From Xanthomonas fragariae (GTDB taxonomy: Bacteria > Pseudomonadota > Gammaproteobacteria > Xanthomonadales > Xanthomonadaceae): a stretch of 64,000 nt of DNA. The stretch is from the NCBI RefSeq assembly GCF_900183975.1, contig NZ_LT853882.1, forward strand, positions 3,651,501 to 3,715,500. Reading direction: 5' to 3'. A program made the translations under genes and the position numbers. Shown piece after piece: positions 17,159 through 25,749 of this stretch; position 1 is the first letter of the stretch; every line of letters begins with the position of its first letter. Under the pieces are notes generated by a model. It did not search any database. It had not been told where the DNA came from and saw only the letters and a list, made by a program, of their open reading frames with translations.

Positions 17159-17419
17159 TGAAGAACAACTCCTGACGGGCCCGAAGACTGGGCAATGTAA
17201 AATTGTAAGGCGCGAAGGCAATCAGGGCGACGCGTCATGAGGCCCGCGCTCTGCGCAGTTCAGCGATGGCGGCAGGGCGCGCGTCAACCGCGGCCAATCA
17301 AAGCGAGCAGCTTGTCGGTGCGCACACAAAGCGCGCCGTCACCAAAATGCTTTGAGAGTGCGTGCCGATTCCAGACACCGGCAATGTTCACCGGTGACTG
17401 GGCAGTCACTTGATCGTGC

Positions 17420-18832
17420 TTAATTGGCGACGATCTGTGGGCGGCCGAAACCAAGACCGGCAATGCGCTGGGCGATTTCCGAGGCATTGGCGTGGTCGCG
17501 TGCATTCACGCGCAACCGCCACAAGGTGCGGCCGCCGCTGACGATGTCGCTGACGCTGGCACCGGCGATACCGGCCGAGGCCAGCTGCGACAGTGCGCGA
17601 TTGGCGTTTTCGCGGCTAGCGAAACTGGCGACCTGCAGCAGGATGTCGCCCAATGCGGCTTCGGCCACGCTTGGCGCCTTGGCAGGCACCGGCTCTGTTT
17701 TTAGCGAACGTGCGGGCGCGCTGGCCGGCGCTCTGACCACGGCAACGGCAACCGGCGTAGGCCATGCAGACGCAGCGGAAGGTGCCGGCGGCGCAGGCGA
17801 TGTCGCTCGCGGCGTGGCAGCTGCTGGCTTGCCGGTGGCCACATGCACGCCGTGCGATTTCATCCAGGCATCGAAATTGTCGGCATTGCCGGGCTGGCGC
17901 GAATCGGCCACCCGGTAGCGCCACCGCTCGCCTGCAGCATTGACCGGCGCAGTGGCAGCCGATACTGCTGCAGGCCCGGCAACCGTAGCCGCCGACGTTG
18001 TCGCCACCGCCTGCGGCGGCACCGTGCGGGTGGGCAGGCGCTGCACCAGCCCATCGATCTGGCTGCCGTTTGCGGCCGGCTGCGCGGCCGCGACGGCCGT
18101 GTTGACTGGCGCCAGACCACTACGGCGCTTGGCCAGCAGATTGCCGTTGTCGGCTTCGGTCAGACCACGTACTTCGACGTTGCCGGTGCCCTTGCCGGTA
18201 ATGCCCAGCTTGACCGCAGCGGCGTAGCTCAGATCGATCACGCGGCCATCGTGGAACGGGCCACGGTCGTTGACGCGCACCACCACCGAGTCGCCGGTGT
18301 CGGTATTGGTCACCAGCGCAAAGCTGGGCAGCGGCAAGGTCTTGTGGGCGGCGGTGAAGGCGTACATGTCGTAAACCTCCTTGTTGGAGGTCAGCCGGCC
18401 GTGGAACTTGCTGCCGTAGTAAGAAGCCGTGCCGCGTTCGACATAGCCGCCAGGGCCGTCCATCACCACATAGCGCTTGCCCAGCACTTCGTACGGTGAG
18501 CGATTGCCCAACGCCGAGCGCGGCTCGTTGGTGACCAGCGGCTCAGGGATGCAGGCCACGTTGGGCACGTGATCCGGCGTGGCGTCCTCGACGCCCGGTT
18601 TGTACAAGCCGCCAGCGGTGTAGTCGCCGCGCGTGGACGGGTCTTCCTTGGCTGCCGCATACGGCGAGGTCGACGGACATCCGGTGGCGCTCCCCTTGCC
18701 TTCGACCTTGATGCCCTTAGTCGCGCCGCTGGCATTGCTGCCGGCGCTCTTCTTCGGTGCACTGCTACAGGCCGCCAGGCCGAGCATCAGCGCCATCGGG
18801 ATCAGCCACTTGGGGCCTGTCATGCTGTTCAT
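17420..18832 (-). CDS. rlpA: RlpA-family septal-ring lytic transglycosylase lipoprotein
   Basis: A peptidoglycan-binding lipoprotein. Signal peptide MNSMTGPKWLIPMALMLGLAAC ends in lipobox LAAC. The double-psi beta-barrel RlpA domain (about residues 128-220) has GTASYYGSKFHGRLTSNKE and VNDRGPFHDGRVIDLSYAAA, containing the His and Asp that in Pseudomonas RlpA support cleavage of denuded glycan strands. A long Ala/Pro/Val linker leads to a C-terminal SPOR domain (about 395-465, LLQVASFASRENANRALSQL) that targets denuded septal glycan. Its ATG overlaps the mltB stop by 4 bases (ATGA), so the two are translationally coupled. Linker expansion makes it longer than E. coli RlpA. Confidence 0.92.
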   Translation of the reverse strand: MNSMTGPKWLIPMALMLGLAACSSAPKKSAGSNASGATKGIKVEGKGSATGCPSTSPYAAAKEDPSTRGDYTAGGLYKPGVEDATPDHVPNVACIPEPLVTNEPRSALGNRSPYEVLGKRYVVMDGPGGYVERGTASYYGSKFHGRLTSNKEVYDMYAFTAAHKTLPLPSFALVTNTDTGDSVVVRVNDRGPFHDGRVIDLSYAAAVKLGITGKGTGNVEVRGLTEADNGNLLAKRRSGLAPVNTAVAAAQPAANGSQIDGLVQRLPTRTVPPQAVATTSAATVAGPAAVSAATAPVNAAGERWRYRVADSRQPGNADNFDAWMKSHGVHVATGKPAAATPRATSPAPPAPSAASAWPTPVAVAVVRAPASAPARSLKTEPVPAKAPSVAEAALGDILLQVASFASRENANRALSQLASAGIAGASVSDIVSGGRTLWRLRVNARDHANASEIAQRIAGLGFGRPQIVAN

Positions 18833-19968
18833 GCCGGGGGTAACTCCTTGCCGGCGATGGCCTCGGACAGCTGAAACACGGCCATCGCGTACATCTTGGA
18901 ACCGTTGTATCGGGTGATCGCGTAGAAATTCTGGAAGCCGAGCCAGTACTGCTTGCCGTTGGCGTCATCCAGTGTGATCGGGGTGGCGGTACTGCCGGCC
19001 ACCACCGGCGCAATAGTGTGGTAGCCGCGCGCGGACAGGTCAGCCAGGGTGTACACCGGCGACCAATCGGTGGGGTTGAACTCCTCGCGCCCGGCCGCCA
19101 GCGTGGCCGGCACCGCAACCTCACCACCGCGCACCCAGCCGCCCTTCTTGACGAAGTAATTGGCGATCGAGGCAAATACGTCGTTGTGATCGGTGAACAA
19201 GTTGCGCTTGCCGTCGACATCGCCATCAACCGCGAACTGGCGGTAGCTAGACGGCATAAACTGCCCCATGCCCATCGCGCCGGCATAGCTGCCGATCAGC
19301 GTGGTGACGTCGAGTTGCTCTTCCTTGCCGAGCGCGAACAGCTGGCCGAGTTCGTCGCGAAAAAACAGCTCGCGGCGCACTTCGCGTTCGAGCTTGGCCG
19401 GGTCGCCGCTGCGCGGATAGCGGAACGCCAGCGTGTACAGCGCATCCAGCACGCGGTATTTGCCGGCGGTGCTGCCGTAGCTGGTTTCCACCCCGATGAT
19501 GGCGACGATGACCTGCGCAGGCACGCCGGTGGCGGATTCAACCTTGCTCAGTTCGGCGCGGTGTTCTGCCAGGAACTTGCGGCCGCCGTCGATGCGCGCC
19601 TTGGTGATGAACATCGGCCGATATTCGTTCCACGGCTTGACCCGCTCGGCCGGGCGCGACATCGCAGTCACCAGGGCGTCCTTGAATTGCGCCTGCGCCA
19701 ACACCGCTTCGATCCGGGCGGGGTCGATGCCGTATTTGGCGGCGGTGTCGCGCACGAAATTGGCGCGTGCGATCTCGAACGGTACCGGGGTCAGGTCGAC
19801 CGGCGGCAGCGCGGGCGCTTCGGCAGCGGCGCTGACAGGCGCGACCGGCATGCTCGGCGGCTTGGCCGGAGGCGCGCTTGCGGTTGGCGGCGGGGACGGA
19901 GGGCTGGGCTGGGTCGCGCAGGCGACAAGGCCGAGGGTGAGCAGGCAGGTCAGAGTGCGTCTAATCAT
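18829..19968 (-). CDS. mltB: Membrane-bound lytic murein transglycosylase B
   Basis: Cleaves the MurNAc-GlcNAc bond with formation of anhydro-MurNAc; an outer-membrane lipoprotein. The start is set at MIRRTLTCLLTLGLVAC because it gives a lipoprotein signal (LVAC). The frame is open another 134 codons upstream, but that extension reads through a 14-bp tandem repeat and is surely not coding. The 379-residue protein has the catalytic Glu in IIGVETSYGSTAGKYRVLDA and the family motif GAMGMGQFMPSSYRQFAVDG. It lies upstream of and overlaps rlpA. Confidence 0.94.
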   Translation of the reverse strand: MIRRTLTCLLTLGLVACATQPSPPSPPPTASAPPAKPPSMPVAPVSAAAEAPALPPVDLTPVPFEIARANFVRDTAAKYGIDPARIEAVLAQAQFKDALVTAMSRPAERVKPWNEYRPMFITKARIDGGRKFLAEHRAELSKVESATGVPAQVIVAIIGVETSYGSTAGKYRVLDALYTLAFRYPRSGDPAKLEREVRRELFFRDELGQLFALGKEEQLDVTTLIGSYAGAMGMGQFMPSSYRQFAVDGDVDGKRNLFTDHNDVFASIANYFVKKGGWVRGGEVAVPATLAAGREEFNPTDWSPVYTLADLSARGYHTIAPVVAGSTATPITLDDANGKQYWLGFQNFYAITRYNGSKMYAMAVFQLSEAIAGKELPPA

Positions 19969-20255
19969 CTGCCGAGAGTAACAGAGATCAAATGAACTTC
20001 CAGCAATAAGACCATGAAACGCAACAACATTTAGCCAGCCGCTTTTGCGGCAGGGGATTCGCGAGTAGAAAGTTGGGATTCGTGAGCTGCCTAGCCACAC
20101 GCAGAGTGCGCCGACGTCTGCTGGTGCCCGGCCGGCCTGGAGTCGCCGAGTGATTGATGCCAGAGCGCCGAGGACGCGGTGTATCTGGCGGCGATAACGT
20201 GGAGCCTGTGCTATCTGCAGCGGGAGAGCGGGTCCGGTTGGCTGGCCGTTCCCTT

Positions 20256-20333
20256 CCAGCCATGCCGGTCCAGCCATGCCGGTCCAGCCATGCCGGTCCA
20301 GCCATGCCGGTCCAGCCATGCCGGTCCAGCCAT
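20256..20333. repeat. 14-bp tandem repeat (minisatellite), 5.6 copies
   Basis: Five perfect, uninterrupted copies of CCAGCCATGCCGGT plus an 8-base partial copy. It lies between the polygalacturonase stop and the mltB start, next to the hairpin at 20335-20360. The unit is not a multiple of three and is noncoding. The copy number probably varies between strains. Confidence 0.95.
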
Positions 20334-20334
20334 C

Positions 20335-20360
20335 AAGCGCGGCCGGGGGCGGCCGCGCTT
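20335..20360 (-). terminator. Hairpin after polygalacturonase gene
   Basis: A perfect 10-bp stem (AAGCGCGGCC / GGCCGCGCTT) around a 6-nt loop begins 6 bases past the stop codon on the minus strand. It lacks a long T run, so termination is likely but possibly partial. Confidence 0.65.
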
Positions 20361-20366
20361 GCTCGA

Positions 20367-21764
20367 TCACAACGCCGGAAAGCTCGGCGCACCCGAGCAG
20401 ACCGGAACGCTGCCGCTGAGTTGCACGTCCCGCGTGCTGACGTCGATACCGGTCGGCGTGAGCGCGCTGTTGCTCAGCCCGATTTGTGCATCGCTGGCAG
20501 TGACCGCCGTGTTGCCGGTCGCCACGTTGGCCAGCACCAGGTCCAGACGCGTCTGTGCGTCGTAACCCTTCAGAATCCAGCCCTTGCCGCCGACGCCATC
20601 TACGGCGCGCAGCCCGTTGACGACGATATCGCTAAAGCTCGGCTTGGTGCCGCTACCGCCGGAGGAATAAAACGGGTTGATCACCAACGGGCTGGTCACC
20701 CCGTACAGGCAGGTATTGCGATAGGTGACCATGCTGACCGGACCGCCCTTGGCGATGCTGGTTTTGATGCGCAGACCGTTGTTATCGGTGCTGCGATTGC
20801 CAGCGTCGTCAGTGGACACGATGACGTTGTTGTCGACCAGCACATTGCTGACGCCGGACATCACTTCGCTGCCGATCGAAATGCCGTGCGTGGCATAACA
20901 CCGTGAGTTGCGCACGGTGATATTTGCTGACCTGGACGCGATGGTCTTGATCGCAACGCAATCGTCTCCGCTCATCACATCGCTGTCGTGGATGGTGGCG
21001 TTAAGCACGCTATCCAGATCCAGACCATCGGTGTTGGGGCTGGTCGCCGGCGACTTCACCCGCACACCCCAGATGGTCAGGCCATCGACGATATGCGCAA
21101 AGAAATGAAAGTACGCCGCGTTGATCAGATTGACGTTGTAGAGCGTAAATGCGCTTGAATTCTGCACCTTGATCAGATCCGGGCTGTTCTGCACCTGGTC
21201 GGAGGACTTGGCGTTTTCGCCAGACTCCCACCAGGTGGTGCTCTTACCGAGCATGGTCAGATCGCCGCGGCCGTCGATGGTGCCCTGATGCTCGCCACTG
21301 CGCACGCCCATCACGCCCGATCTGGCGCCTTTGATGCTGATCAGTGGCAGACATCCACCGCTCTTGGAGCCGGCAGTACCGCAACCGCTGCCGTAATCGG
21401 CCGGCTTGCGCGAGCCGTACAAGGTGACACCTTTATCGATGACCAAGGTGACGCCCGTGGGAATCGACAACGGGCCCGTGAGAAAAGCGTTGCCGGAGCC
21501 GGCTTTCAGCAGCACGCTGCCGTTCTTTCCCGTGCAGGCGGTGAGCGCGGCCTGGATGGTCTTCGTATCGGGCGGTGCGCTTTCCGATGCAGCGTCGAAC
21601 AGGCGCCCGCTCGGCGTGTGGCTGGCGCTCACCGACTGGCAGATGGCAGGAATCGCCGGCTCGGAGACAGCGCGCATATCGCCCGACGCAAGCGTGATTG
21701 CGCCGGACTGTGCGGCAAATGTAAGACAGACACCGCCGATGGCGGCGGTGGTTAGCAATTTCAT
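20367..21764 (-). CDS. Exported polygalacturonase, GH28
   Basis: Hydrolyses alpha-1,4 links in de-esterified pectin of plant cell walls; expected to be exported by Sec and secreted by the type II system. The start at MKLLTTAAIGGVCLTFAAQS gives a signal peptide and a 465-residue protein. The right-handed beta-helix family motifs are visible in order: NTDGLD (SPNTDGLDLDSV), the paired Asp of GDDCVAIK, the His segment YATHGISIGSE and the LRIKTS arginine/lysine motif. It sits between rodA and mltB in the same orientation, interrupting the elongation cluster order. A hairpin and a tandem repeat follow. It looks intact. Confidence 0.93.
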   Translation of the reverse strand: MKLLTTAAIGGVCLTFAAQSGAITLASGDMRAVSEPAIPAICQSVSASHTPSGRLFDAASESAPPDTKTIQAALTACTGKNGSVLLKAGSGNAFLTGPLSIPTGVTLVIDKGVTLYGSRKPADYGSGCGTAGSKSGGCLPLISIKGARSGVMGVRSGEHQGTIDGRGDLTMLGKSTTWWESGENAKSSDQVQNSPDLIKVQNSSAFTLYNVNLINAAYFHFFAHIVDGLTIWGVRVKSPATSPNTDGLDLDSVLNATIHDSDVMSGDDCVAIKTIASRSANITVRNSRCYATHGISIGSEVMSGVSNVLVDNNVIVSTDDAGNRSTDNNGLRIKTSIAKGGPVSMVTYRNTCLYGVTSPLVINPFYSSGGSGTKPSFSDIVVNGLRAVDGVGGKGWILKGYDAQTRLDLVLANVATGNTAVTASDAQIGLSNSALTPTGIDVSTRDVQLSGSVPVCSGAPSFPAL

Positions 21765-22084
21765 GGAAGAGGTCACCTGTAAAGAGAAATAGCCCGCGCC
21801 TGCTGAAGCGACGCGACCCGGCTGCGAAACACACTCCGGGGTGGCGGACTCTACCGATCGATACCCATGCGCGCAAAGGGCGAACGAACCGGACGCCGTA
21901 CGAACGAAGGGCACTGCGCTGGTATGTCGGCATTGCAATGCAGCACGCAGAACGGTGCGTACTCAGCAGGTTGTCAGCCAAGCGACACCGGCGTGTCGCA
22001 TACCGCATCCAGCGCGTTGTGCGCCTGTTGTTGCGCGCCACATAGCGCAGGTTTGATGCGCTGCCCTATGCGAGCAGCGCGCGC
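21765..22084. other. Intergenic region between rodA and polygalacturonase gene
   Basis: No gene seen. It should contain the polygalacturonase promoter. I looked for a TTCGC-N15-TTCGC (PIP) box on the minus strand; only single GCGAA elements with wrong spacing (51 bases apart) were found. Confidence 0.5.
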
Positions 22085-23203
22085 TCAGTACCCATGCACC
22101 GGGCGATGCGTCTTGACCGCCATCACCAGGCCCAATCCGGCCAGCAGCGAGACCGCCGAGGTGCCGCCATAACTCATCAGCGGCATCGGCACGCCGACCA
22201 CCGGCAGCAGGCCGGAAATCATGCCGCCGTTGACCACTACGTAGACGAAGAACGCCAGCCCGGTGGCACCGGCGACCAGGCGCGAATAGGTGTCGCGCGC
22301 TTGCGACGCGATCCACAGGCAGCGACCGATCACGATCAGATACAAGGTCAGCACGGTCGCGACGCCGAGCCAGCCGAATTCTTCGCTGAGCACCGAAAAT
22401 GCAAAATCGGTGGTTTGTTCGGGAATGAAGTTCAGGTGCGACTGCGAGCCCAACCCCCAGCCCTTGCCTTCCAGGCCGCCAGAGCCGATCGCGATCTTGG
22501 ACTGGATGATGTTCCAACCTGCACCGAGGGCATCGTTCTCGGGGTTGAGGAACATCATGATGCGGTCCTTCTGGTACGGGCGCAGCAGCCAGAACCAGGC
22601 CACCGGCGCGGCCGCGGACACGCCGCCCACACCCACCGCCACCCACCACCACGGCAGGCCGGCCAGCAGCAACACGAACACGCCGCTGGCGGCGATCAGC
22701 ACGCCGGTGCCGAAGTCCGGCTGCAACATGATCAAGGCGGTGGGCACCCCGATGATCGCCCCGACCACCAGCACGGTGGAGATGCGCGGCGGCAACGGCA
22801 TACGGTGCAGATACCAGGCCGCCATCATCGGCAGGCTGATCTTGAGCAGCTCGGCCGGTTGCAGATAGAACACTTTCAGGTCCAGCCATTGCCGACCGTA
22901 TTTACCGGTGCCCAGCGCGAACACCGCCAGCAGCGGCAGCATCGACAAGCCATACACCCACGGCGTCCAGGCGCGCAGGCGCAGCATCGACATGCGTGAA
23001 ATGCCCCACATTGCGACGAAACCGACAATGAAGCGGATGCCCTGCGCCATCACCAAATGATTGCCGTTTGCAGCGCCGCTGGCGCTTTTGAGCACCAACA
23101 GGCCGATCACCATCAGCGCAGCCAACGCAAGGCACAGCACCCAGTCCAGGGTACGCGTGAAGCGCGCGGCCATGTCCACCAACCAGCGCAAGATGTCACT
23201 CAA
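22085..23203 (-). CDS. rodA: Rod-shape SEDS glycosyltransferase RodA
   Basis: Peptidoglycan glycosyltransferase of the elongasome, working with PBP2 in the inner membrane. It is 372 residues with about ten hydrophobic helices. SEDS features include the LQPDFGTGVLIA segment with the catalytic-type Asp, FNFIPEQTTDFAFSV-like loop (here LNFIPEQTTDFAFSVLSEEF) and the terminal GVPMPLMSYGGTSAVSLLAG. The start codon overlaps the mrdA stop by 4 bases. Confidence 0.97.
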   Translation of the reverse strand: MSDILRWLVDMAARFTRTLDWVLCLALAALMVIGLLVLKSASGAANGNHLVMAQGIRFIVGFVAMWGISRMSMLRLRAWTPWVYGLSMLPLLAVFALGTGKYGRQWLDLKVFYLQPAELLKISLPMMAAWYLHRMPLPPRISTVLVVGAIIGVPTALIMLQPDFGTGVLIAASGVFVLLLAGLPWWWVAVGVGGVSAAAPVAWFWLLRPYQKDRIMMFLNPENDALGAGWNIIQSKIAIGSGGLEGKGWGLGSQSHLNFIPEQTTDFAFSVLSEEFGWLGVATVLTLYLIVIGRCLWIASQARDTYSRLVAGATGLAFFVYVVVNGGMISGLLPVVGVPMPLMSYGGTSAVSLLAGLGLVMAVKTHRPVHGY

Positions 23204-25260
23204 TGGTCGGTCTCCTGGACCACGTCCGGCACATCCGGCACCACCGGCTGCGCAGGCGTATTGGGGTCCAGCGCCACGGCGGTCTGGCCGATCACCACCT
23301 GCAGCTCGTCCAGCGGGGCGGCAGCCGCGTCGCCGGCTCGGCGCGCATCGGTGGCGCCGGCTTCGAACTGGTTGACGCCCACGGCGGTCATGCCGAGTTC
23401 GCTATCCAGCGGCTCCAGGCCGGCGGGCATCTTGCCGAGCAGCCAGGCGTCGAAAATCTTGCGCGCGATCGGCGCCGCCGAGCTGGTACCGAAGCCACCG
23501 CCCTCCACCGCCACTGCCACCGCGATGACCGGGTTGTCGGCCGGTGCAAAACCGACAAACAGGCCGCGGTGACGCAGATGCATGGGCAGGCTGCGCGGGT
23601 CCACCGCCGCCACTCCTTTACGGCTGACCACCTGCGCGGTGCCGGTCTTGCCGGCCATCTGATACGGTGCGCCGGGGGTGATGGCATAAGCGGTGCCGCC
23701 TGGGCGCATGGTGTCCATCATGCCTTCGCGCACCACCTGCAAATGCGCCGGATTCGGGCTGATCGGCTTGCCCGGCGGTTGGATCATCGGCTGCCACGGG
23801 TGATCGAAGCCGGTGCGCTCTTCCAGCACCAGATGCGGGCGCAGCAGCACGCCGCTGGCGATCCCCGAAATGCCGCGCACCAGCTGCAGTGGGGTGACCT
23901 TCCAGTCGCCCTGGCCAATGGCGATATTGACGGTGTCGCCGGGATACCAGTGCTCCTTGCGGGTTGTGTACTTGTAGGCCGGCGACGGCAGGATGCCGCC
24001 TATTTCGCCGAGCAAGTCCACCCCGGTGGGTTGACCGAAGCCGTACTCGCCCAGGTAACGGTCGAAGCGCTCGATGCCCATGTCCACCGCCAGGCGGTAG
24101 TAATAGGTATTGACCGACTGGGCGATCGACTTGCGCAGATCGGTCCAGCCATGCCCGCCGCGGTGCGAGTCGCCCCAGCCGCGACTGACGCCGGGCAGAT
24201 AGAACATGCCGGTGGACAACACCCTGTCTTCCGGCCGGCGCAGGCCGCTATCCAGGCCGGCCAGCGCGATCAGCGGCTTGAGCGTGGAGCCCGGCGCCAC
24301 GCCTCCCAGCACCAGCCGGTTGAACTGCGGCCGCGACGGGTTGTCGTTGAGCATGCGGAAATCGCTCTGCGAGATGCCGTTGACGAACAAATTGGGGTCG
24401 TAGCTGGGCAGGCTGACCATGCCCAGGATCTCGCCGGTGCGCGGGTCCATCGCGATCGCCGCACCTTCGTGTTCGCCGAATGCGGCCACCATCGCGCGCT
24501 GTAGGTCGGCGTCCACCGACAGGCGCAGGTCGGCACCCGACTGCGGCGCAACCCGGCCGACGGTGCGGATCGCGCGGCCCTGCACATTGGTTTCGACCTG
24601 TTCGTAGCCCACCCGCCCGCGCAGATCCTGTTCGTAATAGCGCTCCAGCCCGGATTTGCCCATGTGGGTGAGCGCGGCATTGCCCTCGCCCAGAACCGCC
24701 AGGTCTTTTTCGTCGATGCGACTGACGTAGCCGATGATGTGCGCGAACAACGGGCCATACGGGTAACGTCGGGTCAGATACGGTTCCAGCTCAACGCCCG
24801 GAAATCGCCAACGCTCCAGCGCGAAGCGCGCCATTTCCTCATCGCTCATGCGCAGCTTGAGCGTCACCGGCAGGAAGCTGCGGCGTGCGCGGCGCTCGCG
24901 ATTGAAGCGCTCCAGATCCTCTGGCGAAATCGGGATCACCTTGCCCAGCGTGGCCAACATGGCATCCATGTCGGTGACCTTGTCGGGAGTCACATCCAGC
25001 CGAAATGCCGGCACGTTTTCGGCCAGCAGCCGGCCGGTGCGGTCATAGATCATGCCGCGCCCCGGCACCACCGGCTTGGGCTTGATGCGGTTGGCTTCCG
25101 AGCGCGTGGCATAGATCTGATGGTCGAGCACCTGCAGCTTGAAATACCAGCCAGCCAGGCCGACCAGGCACACCACCACCATCACAAAACCTAGCACCGC
25201 ACGCCGACGGAACTGCTCGGCCTCCGCATGCGGGTTCTTGGGGTGACGGCGACCGTGCAT
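23200..25260 (-). CDS. mrdA: Penicillin-binding protein 2 (elongation transpeptidase)
   Basis: Class B penicillin-binding protein that cross-links peptidoglycan during rod elongation with RodA. The 686-residue protein has one N-terminal membrane helix (about 19-40, AVLGFVMVVVCLVGLAGWYF), a dimerisation/pedestal domain, and the transpeptidase motifs APGSTLKPLIA (SxxK), SVNTYYYR (SxN) and MAGKTGTAQVV (KTG). The C-terminal 60 residues are an Ala/Pro/Val tail. There are 3 bases between mreD stop and its ATG, and a 4-base overlap with rodA. Confidence 0.97.
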   Translation of the reverse strand: MHGRRHPKNPHAEAEQFRRRAVLGFVMVVVCLVGLAGWYFKLQVLDHQIYATRSEANRIKPKPVVPGRGMIYDRTGRLLAENVPAFRLDVTPDKVTDMDAMLATLGKVIPISPEDLERFNRERRARRSFLPVTLKLRMSDEEMARFALERWRFPGVELEPYLTRRYPYGPLFAHIIGYVSRIDEKDLAVLGEGNAALTHMGKSGLERYYEQDLRGRVGYEQVETNVQGRAIRTVGRVAPQSGADLRLSVDADLQRAMVAAFGEHEGAAIAMDPRTGEILGMVSLPSYDPNLFVNGISQSDFRMLNDNPSRPQFNRLVLGGVAPGSTLKPLIALAGLDSGLRRPEDRVLSTGMFYLPGVSRGWGDSHRGGHGWTDLRKSIAQSVNTYYYRLAVDMGIERFDRYLGEYGFGQPTGVDLLGEIGGILPSPAYKYTTRKEHWYPGDTVNIAIGQGDWKVTPLQLVRGISGIASGVLLRPHLVLEERTGFDHPWQPMIQPPGKPISPNPAHLQVVREGMMDTMRPGGTAYAITPGAPYQMAGKTGTAQVVSRKGVAAVDPRSLPMHLRHRGLFVGFAPADNPVIAVAVAVEGGGFGTSSAAPIARKIFDAWLLGKMPAGLEPLDSELGMTAVGVNQFEAGATDARRAGDAAAAPLDELQVVIGQTAVALDPNTPAQPVVPDVPDVVQETDH

Positions 25261-25263
25261 GGC

Positions 25264-25749
25264 TTACGTCTTGCTCCGCTTGCCCAGCTGCACCGCGTCC
25301 AGCAAGACGAACAACGGCGGCCACAGCGCCATACTCAGCAGCGGCGCCCACCAGTAACTCCACGACAGGGTCGGCTCGCCGACGACCAGATGCACCGCCG
25401 AAGATACGATGCGGTCGTTGAGCAGCAGCCCGCCGATCGCCAACGCCTGTTGCGACACCGGGAAAAAGCGCATACGCGCGCGGAAGCGCTGCAGGATGAA
25501 GGTCATGATCACCAGCCGCAGCGCCTGCTCGCCGAGCAGCCCGCCGTACAGCAGATCGGCCAGCACGCCGGCCACGAAGGCCATGCCCAGCCCCACCCGA
25601 TCCGGCTTCTCGATCACCCAATACGCCAGCACCAGGGCCAGCCAGTACGGACGCAGTGGCTGTACCACCATCGGCAACGGCAGCAGGCCCAGCACCAGCG
25701 CGATGAGGATGCTCGCCGGCAGGATCCAGGTGTTGCGCGTGCGGGTCAT
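25264..25749 (-). CDS. mreD: Rod shape-determining protein MreD
   Basis: An inner-membrane elongasome component of 161 residues with five to six hydrophobic helices and the family motif PDRVGLGMAFVAGVLADLLYG. Translationally coupled to mreC (4-base ATGA overlap). It scaffolds MreC/PBP2 in other bacteria. Confidence 0.93.
   Translation of the reverse strand: MTRTRNTWILPASILIALVLGLLPLPMVVQPLRPYWLALVLAYWVIEKPDRVGLGMAFVAGVLADLLYGGLLGEQALRLVIMTFILQRFRARMRFFPVSQQALAIGGLLLNDRIVSSAVHLVVGEPTLSWSYWWAPLLSMALWPPLFVLLDAVQLGKRSKT

Noticed and set aside
20256..20333. The 14-bp repeats as a CRISPR array
   Set aside because: The units are directly adjacent with no spacers and are too short; it is a simple minisatellite.
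18829..20370. An MltB protein with 134 extra N-terminal residues
   Set aside because: The extension reads through the 14-bp tandem repeat, and the real lipoprotein signal starts at the ATG at 19968.
21765..22084. A PIP box for the polygalacturonase gene
   Set aside because: Two GCGAA elements are 51 bases apart and do not fit the 15-base spacing.
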